From assembly GCF_025370935.1 (NCBI RefSeq), contig NC_133499.1:1936698-2000697 (forward strand): a stretch of 64,000 nt of DNA. The letters run 5' to 3'. This DNA is from Choristoneura fumiferana. Taxonomy: Eukaryota > Arthropoda > Insecta > Lepidoptera > Tortricidae. Position numbers and translations under genes: made by a program. Below are positions 34,001 through 42,235 of the stretch, piece by piece. The number at the start of each line of letters is the position of its first letter. Positions within the stretch are counted from its first letter, which is position 1. The notes beneath the pieces were generated by a model. The model had not been told where the DNA came from. It searched no databases and saw nothing but the letters and a program-made list of their open reading frames with translations.

Positions 34001-36197
34001 TTTACATAAGTATGTCAAACTTTATGTCAATTGGACAGCTGAAATTTAGCTTCCAAGATTTGACCCAAACAAATAAATAAATAAATAGGTAAGCTAAAGA
34101 AAAACTTATAAAGATTCAAAATATATCGTGTGGTATATCAAATGATAGACCTTTGCCAAAAAAGTCGCTAGTTCGTATAAAAGATTTCTCAAATCGCAGC
34201 AGAGGAGCGTCATCTACTGAGGTTTTAATGGAATTAACTTCGATTGGTCAATAGTTTAGTTTATATTTTACCCATTCGATCTTTCTTAGTGCTGTCGTAC
34301 TGTGTCCAATTGGACTGTGTCAATTGACAGACATAATAAATAACCCGAAACAATTGCACTTTTGTTATTAATTCATTGTCCATTGTTGGCGAATCAAGAT
34401 GGATCTTTTCTTACAAGTTTGACACGTTAGTTGTTATTGTACTAATTTGTGGTGTAATTCACCGAGACGTATTTAAGTATCTTGTGCTGAGGCCATGCTG
34501 CTATTAGACTGTAGGGTTAAATAGTTCAAGACAGTATTAACTGCTAAAATATCCGTCGCGTAGAATGATGATCCTAAGCTAATTATATCAGTGACGCATC
34601 AATGTCCCAAGATATCGTCAGCGTCACTGATGAGGTCAGGATCACTGATCAGTGTTTACGCGTGACTCAGCGGTGACGTCGAGATGGTTCCACGCTAAGC
34701 GGGTCAATGGTACCGTCTGATCTGTCGAGAATATTTTGACGGTTCTGGTTCAGTTCGAGCGGTGTTTGTTCTAGAATTGATTAAATAAACTAGGTCGGTG
34801 TGATATCGATTTATACAGTGAGCCAAAAACTTGATCGGAGAATTCTGAAGAAACAATCGAGCAATAAAGACAGCATAAGTGCAATAGTTGGCCTATTGCG
34901 AAGCCAATTAATAAGGCTGAGTTTGACGCCAATGTCGTCTATCTGTTTGTGACATCGTAGCTCTCAAAAGGGCGGTCCATTTCGATTTAGTTTTTCTTTA
35001 AATTAGTAGGAATTAGATAGTTGGATTAGTGGGATGTGTCGGGCTCCGGCCACAGCTAAATGTCCTCCGATCTTTTCCAGGTGCGCTTCTCTGACAAGCC
35101 TCCGACGGTGCGCGTGATGCGCGTGTGGGCGTTCGCAGCGCGCGCCGCCCGCGCCGGCAACTGGCACCAGCACGCGCTCGACCGCGACCGCTTCAGGCGC
35201 AAGTGAGTACCGTCAACTGAACAACTGATGTCTACGCGTGCGGCTACGCACGCGTATCCCAGCTTGTTTTAACCAAGCCGCTGACGGTGCGCGTAAGTGA
35301 GGACCATCTCCCGTCTGCACACGCCTGACCGCTTTGACCCAGGCTCTCAGCCCGCGAACTGAACGCCAGAGCCGAGCATTTTCAGCCGTTGTGCAACGCG
35401 CAATGCCTCGGCCGCGCAATGAACAGAGAACACACTCAGCATACAGATAGAGGAGACAGCACACATACATACACACACACACACACACTCACACACTTCT
35501 TGCATGCATTCCTCGTTTACATCCCTGAATAGCTCTCGTTCCGAAAAGTTCTCCATGGGAGAACGCAGATCGGCAAGCGCGGCGTAGGACATCCGTCAAC
35601 GAGATGGTGGATGCAGGCCTTTTCCAACCGAGGAACTGGAGGTCTATGGGGGAGGCAAGAGTGGACGTCTTACGACTGATGTGATGATGGTGATAATTAT
35701 AACTCGCTGGACCTTGTACCTTGGACAAGTACCTTTTCTGATAGTGTTTTTTAAATTCCAGGATAGCCGACGTCGACATGGCAGTGTCCTGGGTGCTGAA
35801 GCCGCAACACCGCTCCCGAGTCATGTTCCAACGGTTCATGCCGTGGTGGAATGCCCAGCGACGCAAGGAGATCGCCGAGAAAAAGCAGAGGGAAGAAGAG
35901 AGAAAGGAGATGGAGAGGATCGAGCAAGAGAAGGAGGTGGCGAGAGTCGAGGAAGATAGGAAGGGTAAAGAGATCGAGGATAAGAACCAAGTAGAACCTG
36001 AGAATGTTGGAGGAGGCAAAGATGTAGAAGTAATTAAGGCACCGGTAGAATGTAATGGTAATGTAAATACTGAATTGAAAAACGGGATTGATGAAAGCGT
36101 TATGTCTCTGGCAAAATGTGATTTTTATGACAGAACTAAGGCTATTAAGGCGGTGAACAAGGATTCCATAGAAATGCCTCAAGCTGTAGACACATGA
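16035..36197 (+). CDS. PPP1R15: Protein phosphatase 1 regulatory subunit 15 (GADD34/CReP type), three exons
   Basis: It recruits PP1 to dephosphorylate eIF2-alpha and so restores translation after stress, probably at the ER. Exons are 16035-17876, 35081-35202 and 35762-36197 (TGA); frames join exactly to 799 residues. Long disordered acidic N-terminal part: a hydrophobic/amphipathic stretch LTGISSFFSGVFSALSGGMF near 108-127 (possible ER anchor), two CEDKxNxxxxLL repeats near 188 and 315, two DSEDSF(Q)IVF repeats near 462 and 487, and a D/S/E-rich run near 520-535. The PP1-docking K-VRF is formed across intron 1 (K614|V615). The conserved core follows: VWAFAARAARAGNW...DRDRFRRK. Residues ~680-730 are a charged helix (QRRKEIAEKKQREEERKEME). 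The 17.2 kb intron 1 is packed with repeats. The tail beyond the core is unusually long and charged. The start at 16035 is provisional (see 15744-15932). Confidence 0.9.
18331..18457. repeat. GTACAGTCACC palindromic element
   Basis: The ends are GTACAGTCACCAGCACTAAT and the inverse ATTAATGCGGGTGACTGTAC, with an inner ATCTGACACA/TGTGTCAGAT pair. Related TCAGATATTTATGC pieces are at about 30420-30480 and 40560-40650. It lies in PPP1R15 intron 1. Confidence 0.75.
18661..20760 (-). mobile_element. 5'-truncated, frameshifted non-LTR retrotransposon (reverse transcriptase)
   Basis: Two overlapping minus-strand frames hold a reverse transcriptase. 20148-20759 carries IKPLYKKGKRNDIQNYRPIA, EKQHGFRKNRST and VLFLDMSKAFDLVSHKKLLD. 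19478-20203 carries CPQGSVLSPLLFSFYINDLP, the catalytic LFADDISIV, and a C-terminal region to about residue 240. The frame changes at the GVP|ECPQGSV motif, breaking the ORF. The 3' end is marked by an AATAAAG/(ATT)n tail at 18661-18700 on the minus strand, as in the element at 48570-49735. The endonuclease half is missing. It is dead but fairly recent in look, sitting in PPP1R15 intron 1 antisense to the gene. Confidence 0.88.
18818..19080. repeat. Three tandem ~91-100 bp units in the 3' region of the non-LTR element
   Basis: Units start at about 18818, 18909 and 19009 with TATAGCACRCATCRGATTAC and continue with TATATTGAATTAATAGAAA, AATAAATTAAATATTTAA and TTTTGAATAGGTATGT. They lie between the ORF end and the (ATT)n tail and so belong to the element's 3' UTR. 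Confidence 0.75.
20866..21073 (-). repeat. AGCTTTTGCCCGCGGC family element
   Basis: On the plus strand it reads TTTATAAATGCGAAAGTG, AGAGATAGTTTATGGGCCCA, GTAGGCTACTTTTTATCCCG and ends GGGCGAAGCCGCGGACAAAA GCTAGT. It is the inverse of the copy at 8957-9176. Confidence 0.8.
21359..21725 (+). repeat. AACCGGCCAAGTGCGAGTCG repeat, sister to the CCGGCCAAGAGCG family
   Basis: It begins AAAACCGGCCAAGTGCGAGT, GGACTCGCGCACCGAGGGTT, runs through CTTGATACCTCCACGCGTTC and TGACAGACGGACGGACAACA, and ends in TGAGGTATGGAACCCTAAAA. It has the same ends and layout as the 600 bp family but a different middle. Confidence 0.75.
21937..22475 (+). repeat. Long interspersed repeat, copy 1 of 2
   Basis: From TTGGCTGGGTGCGAAGTACT to a GCGATAGGTATGATTTTTGT end it matches 47808-48425 almost block for block. 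Examples are GTGGCCAAAAGTAGAAATAA, GGACATGTCCAGCAGATACC, ACTAGCGATACAAGAACAAT and CACGGTATCACAG. No ORF is conserved. The class is unknown. Confidence 0.7.
22538..23043 (+). repeat. CCGGCCAAGAGCG family element lacking its 5' end
   Basis: It starts at ATACCTTAGGCTGCTATTTA and contains TTTAGATTTTAGAGGGGGGG, AATCGAAAAATCGTTTTACC and CCCCCACTTTACGTCAATGG. It ends TTTTGGCTACGGAACCCTAA. Confidence 0.8.
23232..23413 (-). repeat. CCCCGACGCAAAAAGAGG-family repeat, 3' part
   Basis: It reads AAGTTGGTAAACCCCCGACA, AAAGTTCAATATCTCAAAAA and GAGAGCTACGGTGCCACAAA in minus orientation. Confidence 0.7.
23440..23560 (-). pseudogene. Tail fragment of a non-LTR retrotransposon reverse transcriptase
   Basis: On the plus strand CCACAATGAACGACAACTCG, CACCGGTTGCCCGATGTCGT and CCACCTAGTGGGAGGCCTGC are the inverse of the GRPxTRWxDDIVxVAGNRW coding block, as in 57000-57250. 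A second region (23590-23830) is unassigned AT-rich sequence. Confidence 0.6.
23829..23950. repeat. CTACTACGAAATTCGAA palindromic element
   Basis: The ends are GCAGGGCTACTACGAAACTC and the inverse AATTCGTAGTAGCCCTGCTG, with the central GTCCCTCTGACACTTATACT block. It is a full family member in PPP1R15 intron 1. Confidence 0.85.
24297..24852. repeat. AACCGACTCCAAAAA fold-back element plus a ~290 bp tail
   Basis: A palindromic first part (AAAATCGACTCCAAAAAGTA to the inverse near 24555) is followed by GTACATCTCACAACGATTTC, CCCAAACACGGCTTAGTTAC, TTGCCTACCTTCCGGCTTCA and GGTCATCTACGGTCTTCTTC. The whole arrangement recurs at 59417-60045. The following 24860-25680 stretch holds small ORFs with no recognisable product. 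Confidence 0.7.
25685..26523 (+). repeat. AGCTTTTGCCCGCGGC family element split by a later insertion
   Basis: The left part runs from ACTAGCTTTTGCCCGCGGCT to ACTATCTCTATGCCAAAA (about 25816). The right part resumes at ATCACGTCGATCCGTCGCTC (about 26438) and ends TTTATAATATTAGTAGGGA. In the intact copy at 8957 these parts are adjacent (ATGCCAAAAATCACGTCGAT), which fixes the insertion point. Confidence 0.85.
25817..26437 (+). repeat. Full-length CCGGCCAAGAGCG family element, nested insertion
   Basis: It begins ACCGGCCAAGAGCGCGTCGG ACACGCCCGAAATAGGG and ends TTGGCTACGGAACCCTAAAA inside the host repeat at 25685-26523. Both ends are defined by the interrupted host, giving a unit of about 620 bp. 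Host AAAA lies at the junction. Confidence 0.85.
26800..27085 (-). repeat. ACAAGCTT-family element, near full length
   Basis: It begins ACAAGCTTTTATTTAGTTTC ACCTGTCCCC and ends ACAAAATAAAGCTTGTATTA. Outer ACAAGCTT and AAGCTTGT strings form short terminal inverted repeats. Confidence 0.8.
27358..27503. repeat. CTTAGTGTAAGTTTTCGG palindrome, left arm shortened
   Basis: It contains GCGTTAAAATCTCAATTTGT, ACAGCGCCTCTAGCGGAACG, its inverse AAATTGAGATTTTAACGCGA and the end CGAAAACTTACACTAAGGGT. Confidence 0.8.
27779..27914 (-). other. GC-rich coding-like block of about 40 codons, unassigned
   Basis: On the minus strand an ATG-started ORF reads MSQSARTDTAALRALLRDHM, then HTQLRHMLREGEGDAAKSAA, to TAA. 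The codons are third-position GC-rich like the real exons of this window and unlike the AT-rich intron around it. An AG just upstream (GAGTCAG|AGCGCC) could be an acceptor, making it a last exon. I do not recognise the protein, and its upstream half overlaps a short tandem repeat. It could be a stray exon, a retro-fragment or chance. Confidence 0.3.
27891..27976. repeat. Two tandem ~43 bp units
   Basis: Units at 27891 and 27934 begin ACGGGC and share TGACTCATTTACCGACC / TGACTCGTTTACCGACC and GGGCTTCATGACAACG / GGGTTTCATGACAAGC. Confidence 0.6.
28691..28721. promoter_or_regulatory. Perfect 12 bp inverted repeat containing CACGTG
   Basis: ATTAGTGCACGT, a 7 bp spacer and ACGTGCACTAAT form a perfect hairpin. 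A CACGTG E-box sits at 28698-28703. It is isolated and not part of a repeat I can recognise. Any regulatory role is a guess. Confidence 0.3.
30068..30210. repeat. MITE-like palindrome with AGGGGCTGTTTCA ends
   Basis: The left end AGGGGCTGTTTCATCATCCA and the right end TGGATGGTGAAACAGCCCCT are near-perfect inverses. The arms continue as GATTAGTGTTAACTGGCGGT / AACCGTCGGTTAACGCTAAT and GATGCCGTCTC / GAGACGGCATC around a short loop. It is 143 bp and well preserved. The surrounding 28730-30060 and 30215-30735 stretches show small ORFs but nothing I can name. Confidence 0.85.
30736..30847. repeat. CTACTACGAAATTCGAA palindrome, decayed
   Basis: It keeps GGGGGCTACTGCTAAGTATC, ACCGTCCCTCTCACTCTCGT and ATACGAAGTTCGAATTTTGC but has lost perfect pairing. 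Confidence 0.65.
31740..31880. other. GC-rich island inside PPP1R15 intron 1, unassigned
   Basis: About 130 bases of very GC-rich sequence (GTGTCGCGCTGGCTGCTGGC, GGTCGTGGCCGCGTGCGTGT) stand out from AT-rich flanks. One plus frame gives a hydrophobic run (LRAVVLVVAACVSHCRPA) before CAAG|gttgta, but it opens after a TAG and has no ATG. The minus frame gives low-complexity H/R/P/Q. It could be an alternative-promoter exon, a CpG-rich regulatory element or a transposon piece. Confidence 0.3.
32869..33010 (+). repeat. CCCCGACGCAAAAAGAGG-family repeat, 5' part
   Basis: It reads TTTTAACCCCCGACGCAAAA AGAGGAGTG, then GGTTCTTAAACGGATGGTCC and a partial middle; a 3' piece resumes near 33255 (AAAAATCGGTTAGCTGTTTG) after the palindrome at 33040-33205. 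Confidence 0.7.
33040..33205. repeat. GC-rich inverted repeat with ~70 bp arms
   Basis: The left arm GCGCGGAGGTGGTACCGGTT, TATTCGAGCTAACATGAAAA and AGAATACCGCGC is mirrored by GCGCGGTATTCTTTGTTGCC, TTTCACGTTAGCTCGAATAT and AATCGGTACCGCCTCCGCAC around the loop GGGGAAAAAAGCTTG. It appears to be inserted within a CCCCGACGC-family copy. Confidence 0.75.
33840..34085 (+). repeat. ACAAGCTT-family element
   Basis: It contains GACTACACTTGCATTGTCAT, TTTCAAGTCGGTACTATTAA, GGAGACGATCCTGGCAGGAC and AAGATTTGACCCAAAC, followed by AAATAAATAAATAAAT. The 34090-35070 stretch upstream of PPP1R15 exon 2 shows no repeat family or ORF I can identify. Confidence 0.75.
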
Positions 36198-36279
36198 GGA
36201 TGCGCTTAAACTTAGGTTAGGGATACACAAGACCAATTAAAAGTTGTGTGGACAGTTTTCTAGAAAAGAGACCCGCTAG

Positions 36280-36722
36280 TATACAGGATGGCCCACAGCT
36301 ATGCCACATGGAGGGAAAGTAGTATTGTACATAGACAACTTTACTGAAAGAAGGCTTCATTTTTGTTTTTAAAACAATATAAACTGCATTCAAAGAAATT
36401 TTAATAATCCCCTGTCTGAACTAGGAATCGAACCCGCCAAATTTCTGTACTGATCTTTTCCTGATAACATGGCATCTGAAATAAAGGGAAGACCATGTAA
36501 TTTGACATTAATCATTTTAGAAAAAATAATTCAGTTTGTTTTTTTTACTATTTGGTGGTCGGTTCGATTCCCGGTTTAGACAGGGTATTTTTCAAAAAAA
36601 CTTTGAATGTAGTTAAAATTATGTTTAAAATCAAAATGAAGTCATCTTTCAGTAAGATTGTCTATCTCCAATATTTAAGATACTTTCCCTCTATGTGGCA
36701 TAGCCGTGGGACATCCTGTATA
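36280..36722. repeat. 440 bp palindromic element just after the PPP1R15 stop
   Basis: The left end TATACAGGATGGCCCACAGC TATGCCACAT and right end ATGTGGCATAGCCGTGGGAC ATCCTGTATA are inverses. So are AGTAGTATTGTACATAGACA / TGTCTATCTCCAATATT, TTAAAACAATATAAACTGCA / GTAGTTAAAATTATGTTTAA and CTGAACTAGGAATCGAACCC / GTCGGTTCGATTCCCGGTTT. A B-box-like GGTTCGATTCC sits near the centre in both arms. It starts 83 bases after the TGA at 36195-36197 and so probably lies in the 3' UTR. Confidence 0.85.
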
Positions 36723-36779
36723 GTCAGCAACAAACAGACAATAGTTCTAAAAAACATTCTTTTGGGTTCTATTACGCTA

Positions 36780-39470
36780 ATAAATACCAATAGTAACAGT
36801 TATTCTTACATATTTTCAACTAATATACACTGGAACTGAATATACACTGACTGAATTTACACTTTTGTAGAAATCTGTACATGCAAGCGACAATTCTGAT
36901 GGACGTTTGTGAACTTACAAATTTTGTAAGTCCATTGGGCATAATCTGTGAGGTGAAATAGACCCTAAAAGTTCTAGAATCACATATTTGAGTATTAAAC
37001 CTGATTTTCAAAGTACTGAAGTGTAATAAATTCAACATTTTACAGTTTTTTAAATGCCTGAGGATGCTGAAGTGCCTAAAATAAATAAAAACTCAAGCAC
37101 TTAAAATTATAGTATAATTAATGTGTTCCAGAAAAGTAATTATATATAAGACACATTTAATAGTTATTTCTCTAACTGCTGCTTTGTTGTATAGCTTTCA
37201 CAATGTATATATGTAACTTTTAAAACTGACAGTGGCAGTAAATATATCAAACGAGAGAATAATATATAGTTTTTTATATAATTATATCCAAGCTTTAAGG
37301 CGAGATGCGTGTATAAATTGTATGTTAACTGAACACTTGCCTGTGCTATGTAATATAAATAGAAAGCTTTTAAAAATATTTTCATACAAAGATACGTGTT
37401 AAATGTTGAGAAGGAAAACTAATTGGAAAAAATAAAATGAAAAAAATCGAATGTTTTTAATTCGGGTTTGGTAATCAATTTGTCTACAAGAGCGCCCTCT
37501 AGCGTTGTATATTTTATATTAATAACACTTTTACAATAGATGCCGTGACATTGGCAAATAGAAGAGGGTTAAATGATACAAAATAAGCCTAACTAGCTCA
37601 GTTAATGCTTGAACATATAATTCATTAGCTTAATTTGTTCAAATTTAATCAAATTCAAATATAAAAAAAGAAAATACATTTCATTGTCTAGCATTAGCTG
37701 AGCTAGAATGTTACACGTGTGAACTGTGCATAATAATAAACTACAACCTTGCTCATGTTCAATCAATCCGTTTGTTTTTTAATTATGCTTGCGAAGCAAT
37801 TTGTATTGTTTGTGTTTGTATTCAATTGATATGGACTTCTTTACATTATCGCCAAAATTATTTTGAAGTCTATCAACTTTGAAGCATTTCTATGCTTTTT
37901 TTATAAACATTTCCAAATATGACGCCATTGAAATCCCATGTATTTTTGTTTAATGTGTGATGGTTGAGTACTGTTGAAATATGGGACCGTGTCGACCTTA
38001 AGGTAGCACTAGAGACTTCTGTCCTACCGTCAACGGGACGATGAAATAACTAACGACTGTTCTCTCATTTTAAACAGTTATAGGTGAAAAAGACAGACTT
38101 TTTTAATGTTTTACTGTACAGAACTCATTTAGGTATACAACATTTTATATTTCAATTGACGTGTTAGTACCTATGCGTCAAATCTAACCCGGTTCTAGTG
38201 GAATTGATTTGAAATTTGATATACTCATGTAGGCATTGGAAGCACCTACAGTCTATAAAAAGTAAAATTAGTATTAAAGATTATTATATTTTATTACCCT
38301 TGACGCAAAAAGGGAGGTTGTTATATTATAAGTTCATTAAAATCGGTTCAGCCGTTTTTTTTGTATTTACTGAACTTTTAAATCACAATGTCAAGGGTTT
38401 TTCAACTTTTTAAGTTGGTTAGGTTATTTTTTTACAAAACTTGTATTTTTTGTACAAAATTACGTGCAAAAGTGATCTTTCTCAACTTATTGATTGTCGG
38501 CGTTTGTAGCGTTCAGAGCACTAAATGTATACTAAGTTTTTTGCCTTTACAATAGACCCGTAAATGAGATACGAATTAATCATTAATCGGTGACGGTTCA
38601 CCGACGAAAATAACGGGTCTCCTTGTTTCTAGCTCTAGTCGTTTCTCGCTAATCATCATCGGTGCGGTGGGACAAATCTAACAAATGATTAATAACACAT
38701 TAACAAACCAATGATAATGCGATATTAAGGAGTCACGAAATAAGGAAATATTAATGGTGCCAGAAGTAGTGATGAAATCAGTCGTTACGGTCCCAAATAA
38801 TACTAAATATATGTATTTAAGTTCCTTTTCTTTTGATATTATTTGTTGTTTAAGTTAAGAAATTACAAAAAGCATATTTTGATTTCTGTCAATATAGTTA
38901 TATACTTTCAGATTTTGTTATTCAGTTTAGTTTTATAGCGTAGTTGTAGCGATGAGGGCCTTAATTTGGTTTTATATTGAGATGACGTTGGTTCAGCACT
39001 CTGACAAGGTTATGATTTTGGACTAAAAGTATGGGATAAATCGCCTATAACACTCGCGGCGTAAAGATGATCGCGGAAAAATTGTTGAAAAACGTCTAAA
39101 AACATATCTAGGTAAAGGTAGGATTCCGTTCTTAGCGACCGCGACCTACTGCTTAGTATGATTTTATATGGAGCACTAAACAAACTGGGTCTTGCGACGC
39201 GGTCGCGGCGTTTATGATTGGTTATTTGGAGTATTTTTGTATTTTTTATTTCAACTCCAAATTTGTTATTTTTACGGGTATCCCGTGAAAACCAATCATA
39301 ATTTGATTGCTTAATAGCGACATCTCTTGTCTGGGTGAGCGGTTGGTTCCGAAAGAATGTGACGTCTCTCGATGAGAGCGGAACATAGATGTCGCTAGTG
39401 CTGCTGCATAAGTAGCGTAGTAGAAATAAGCAACCTGAGATATGTATGCATAGGAAAAATTCGTGTCTAA
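36780..39470. other. AT-rich sequence after PPP1R15, no gene seen
   Basis: Candidate poly(A) signals for PPP1R15 include AATAAA strings near 36779, 37080 and 37428; none can be chosen from sequence alone. A CCCCGACGC-family fragment sits at 38297-38432 (ACCCTTGACGCAAAAAGGGA, AAATCGGTTCAGCCG). An end similar to the 8389-8765 element lies near 38660. The stretch at 38700-39000 is anonymous. Confidence 0.45.
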
Positions 39471-39475
39471 ATTCC

Positions 39476-39610
39476 TGTCCAGCGGTGGTGTAGGGGTTAT
39501 AGCACGCAGCACGGATTGCTGAGGACCTGGGTTCGATTCCCAGCGCTGGTCTCTTTTCTGGTTTTTCTGTGCATCCATGTCTCAGTTTGTATTTTCGATG
39601 TCGCGGCATA
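39476..39610 (+). mobile_element. tRNA-derived SINE with an almost intact cloverleaf head
   Basis: CCAGCGGTGGTGTAGGGGTT starts an acceptor strand that pairs with the CGCTGG near 39545. An anticodon-like stem (GCAGC/GCTGA, one mismatch) and a perfect T arm (CTGGG TTCGATT CCCAG) follow. Downstream the sequence runs into CTTTTCTGGTTTTTCTGTGC ATCCATG, a non-tRNA body. Different head from the SINE at 3837-4088. The body and lack of a matching isoacceptor argue against a tRNA gene. Confidence 0.65.
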
Positions 39611-39912
39611 TGTTTAGTGCTCCATATAAATTCATACTAAGCAGTAAGTCGCGCGTCTCAAGAACGGAATGCTACCTTAAGGTAAACGTCCCAGTGCTCG
39701 ACACGGTAATGCCCAATAGACGACACCCTGCTGTCATTTCTTTTGCTAATGACATAAGATTAAAGATGCCAACTATTGGGCCAGTGGCGAGCACTCGTAC
39801 GGTTACCTTATAGATAGGAAACTTGTTTATTATATGCGGCAGAGTGCTGTAACGTTGTCTCTTTCTAAATTGTCATAAGACTAAAAATAAAAATTGTATA
39901 TTTTATGTGTTT

Positions 39913-40050
39913 GTACAGTCAAGGGCTAAGATATCGACACGTCTAAAGTTACAAAAATATGTATACACGACTTTATGCACTTAACATTAAGGCCGTGTAT
40001 ACATATTTTTGCAACTTTGGCCGTGTCGATATCTCTGCCCTTGACTGTAC
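39913..40050. repeat. GTACAGTCAAGGGC palindromic element
   Basis: The left end GTACAGTCAAGGGCTAAGAT and the right end ATCTCTGCCCTTGACTGTAC pair. The arms continue as ATCGACACG/CGTGTCGAT and CAAAAATATGTATACACG/CGTGTATACATATTTTTG. It is 138 bp with little decay. The first and last eight bases are shared with the GTACAGTCACC element at 18331-18457. Confidence 0.85.
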
Positions 40051-40539
40051 TTTACTTCGCCGTATTTGTCGTGCGCGAAAGCAATGCACTATACCGTGTC
40101 ATGAGAGCGACGGAGATGCAATGAGCTAAATCTGCATAAAGAAGTGTAGTGTCATCGTTATGAAAGTTACCCTCTTTCAAATGTGTAAGAAAATAATTTT
40201 AAAAAATACTTGTACCTTTTAGATTTAACAATTTGTTCATACAAAAATATTTTGCAAATGTGGCAAGTGTGATCCCACATTCTGGTGAAACGGTTCGGTA
40301 ATAAACGAATGGAAGTAATCCGTCTGTTTTATTTAAAGGAGATTTTGTGTTGATACGTCAGTAAGTAAATAGGTAGTAGAAAACGGTGGAAGCAAACTTT
40401 CATATAAAGTGAGTTATATTTTAACAATTTACAGGGCTATCTATCTAGTGTCTACTGAAGATAGGAAGAGGCTGACATGACAATTTTACAATTACTACAT
40501 GATATTCCTAGCTAATCTTTATTTTATGGTCACCTGCAT

Positions 40540-42000
40540 TAAAGGTGCCAAAGTTGAGCGTTTAAAAATATCTGACGCGTCCTATCTGCACTAGAAAGTC
40601 GTCTCAGTCAGATATTTATGCGCACTTGGTTGTGTAAGATATTGGTACGGGGGGACAACTACGAAATTCGAAGTATTATGGCCCGCAGACGGCACTCAAA
40701 CTGTGCCGTAAATATGCTTTCGTAAAGGAAAATTACTTATTTTAGCACTTACGGTAGAAACCTTGGGGCAGTCGTATGAGATAAAAAAAATATTAAATAA
40801 GTTTCTGGCGATAGAGCAGAAAAACGGAAGGGAAACCCTATTAATAAGATTCCGCTGTCTGTCCGTCTGTCACCAGGTTGAATCTCATGAACCGTGATAG
40901 CTAGACAGTTGAAATTTTCACAGCTTATGTGTTTCTGTTGCCGCTATAACAACAAAATACTAAAAACTTTTTAACAAAAAAATAAACCGCCGTAAAAAAA
41001 TGAAAAGCAAAAAGTAATAAACCTTTTTTATTGAATGTTAACCAAGAACCATATATGTTAACTAAGTTCTTAAACTAATGTAAGTATGTATTTTTTTCTA
41101 CCACTGAAGTCGGTGCCTCAGTACGAGCCAGCAGGAGTGATAGAAGCCCAATGTAAGCATGCAGGTGAGGTAGACTAGACGACTATAGGTCCACTCTTGC
41201 TGGCAGGAGGCTGGGCCATTTTAGATCCGAATGGTATCGCACGTGAAGACGGCATGAGGCCTGCCGGAATGTCGCTTGTCCCTTAGATAGTGGCATAACC
41301 GACCACTCAGGCCTCCATCTAGTGCTCAATAGCAGAACTAGTTTTACAGCGCCATCTGTTGAGGACTAGATGTAGCACGATTAATAGCGCCATCCTGTGC
41401 TTAGTATTTGTTTTACAGCACCATCTTGTGGCGAATATCCGTAGTAAAGATTTACTGACATCTATTGACGAGTAGAACAAACCTTGAAGTACTTATTTTA
41501 CTACTCACCGCTAGAGGGCGAATCTTAAAGAACATTTTTATCCAACTTCTAAAAAGGAGGAGGTTCTCAATTCGACTGCATGTTTTAACTTACTTCAAAT
41601 AACCCTGCTTCGGGCAGTCGGGTAAAAAGAAGATTCTCAATTCAACTATTATGTTTTTTTTGTATGTTTGTTTATTTTTACAAAGGGTAAAAACGGAAAC
41701 TATTACTAAGACTTCGCTGTCCGTCCGTCTGTCACCAGGCTGTATCTCATGAACCGTGATAGTTAGACAGTTGAAATTTTCACATATGATGGTCCTTGGT
41801 ACCAGTTTGAAGTCGGTGCCCCAGCAGTGCTAGGGTCAGCACAAGCATTAAAAGAAGGCCATCAGGTAGATGACTATATAGGTCTCCTCCTGCTGGCTAG
41901 TGTTGAGGCACCGACTTCAAACTGTTACCTAGATTAGGTTTAAATAAAAAGGTTTATTATGTTTTGTCTTTTCGGAGGTAATTAAAAAGTTTTATTGTTG
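40540..42000. repeat. Patchwork of short repeats upstream of PUDP
   Basis: It contains a TCAGATATTTATGCGCACTT half-palindrome (40560-40650), two CCGTCTGTCACCAGGYTG / CTCATGAACCGTGATAG pieces (40850-40925 and 41710-41785), TCGGTGCCTCAGTACGAGCC fold-backs (41110-41215 and 41810-41925) and a GCGCCATCTGTTGAGGA group (41305-41520). No gene is seen. The roughly 200 bases before 42236 are anonymous and should hold the PUDP promoter. Confidence 0.5.
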
Positions 42001-42235
42001 TTTTATTTACGTCGCGGCAGAAATGTGACTTAGGGATTTCGTCCAAGCAGCAAAACGCAGGTGACATTTTAAGAAAAATAATTAAAAATATTCAGAGCAG
42101 TGCTGCCAACATTTTAGCACGTCATATTGGATTGTCAAAAGTTTTGGTTGAAATAATTCAAATTTGTTGTTTCCCTATAATGATTCAGTATGTGTCGGCA
42201 AAATTTATTTGTTTTATACGCGTTTCGCGTGTGCT

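Noticed and set aside
35489..36236. Long minus-strand open frames rich in S, L and F
   Set aside because: They are antisense shadows of the charged C-terminal exon of PPP1R15, whose GAG/AAG codons read as CTC/CTT leucine and phenylalanine.
39010..39609. A 199-residue minus-strand open frame
   Set aside because: It is built across a tRNA-derived SINE and unrelated repeat sequence, with no recognisable domain.
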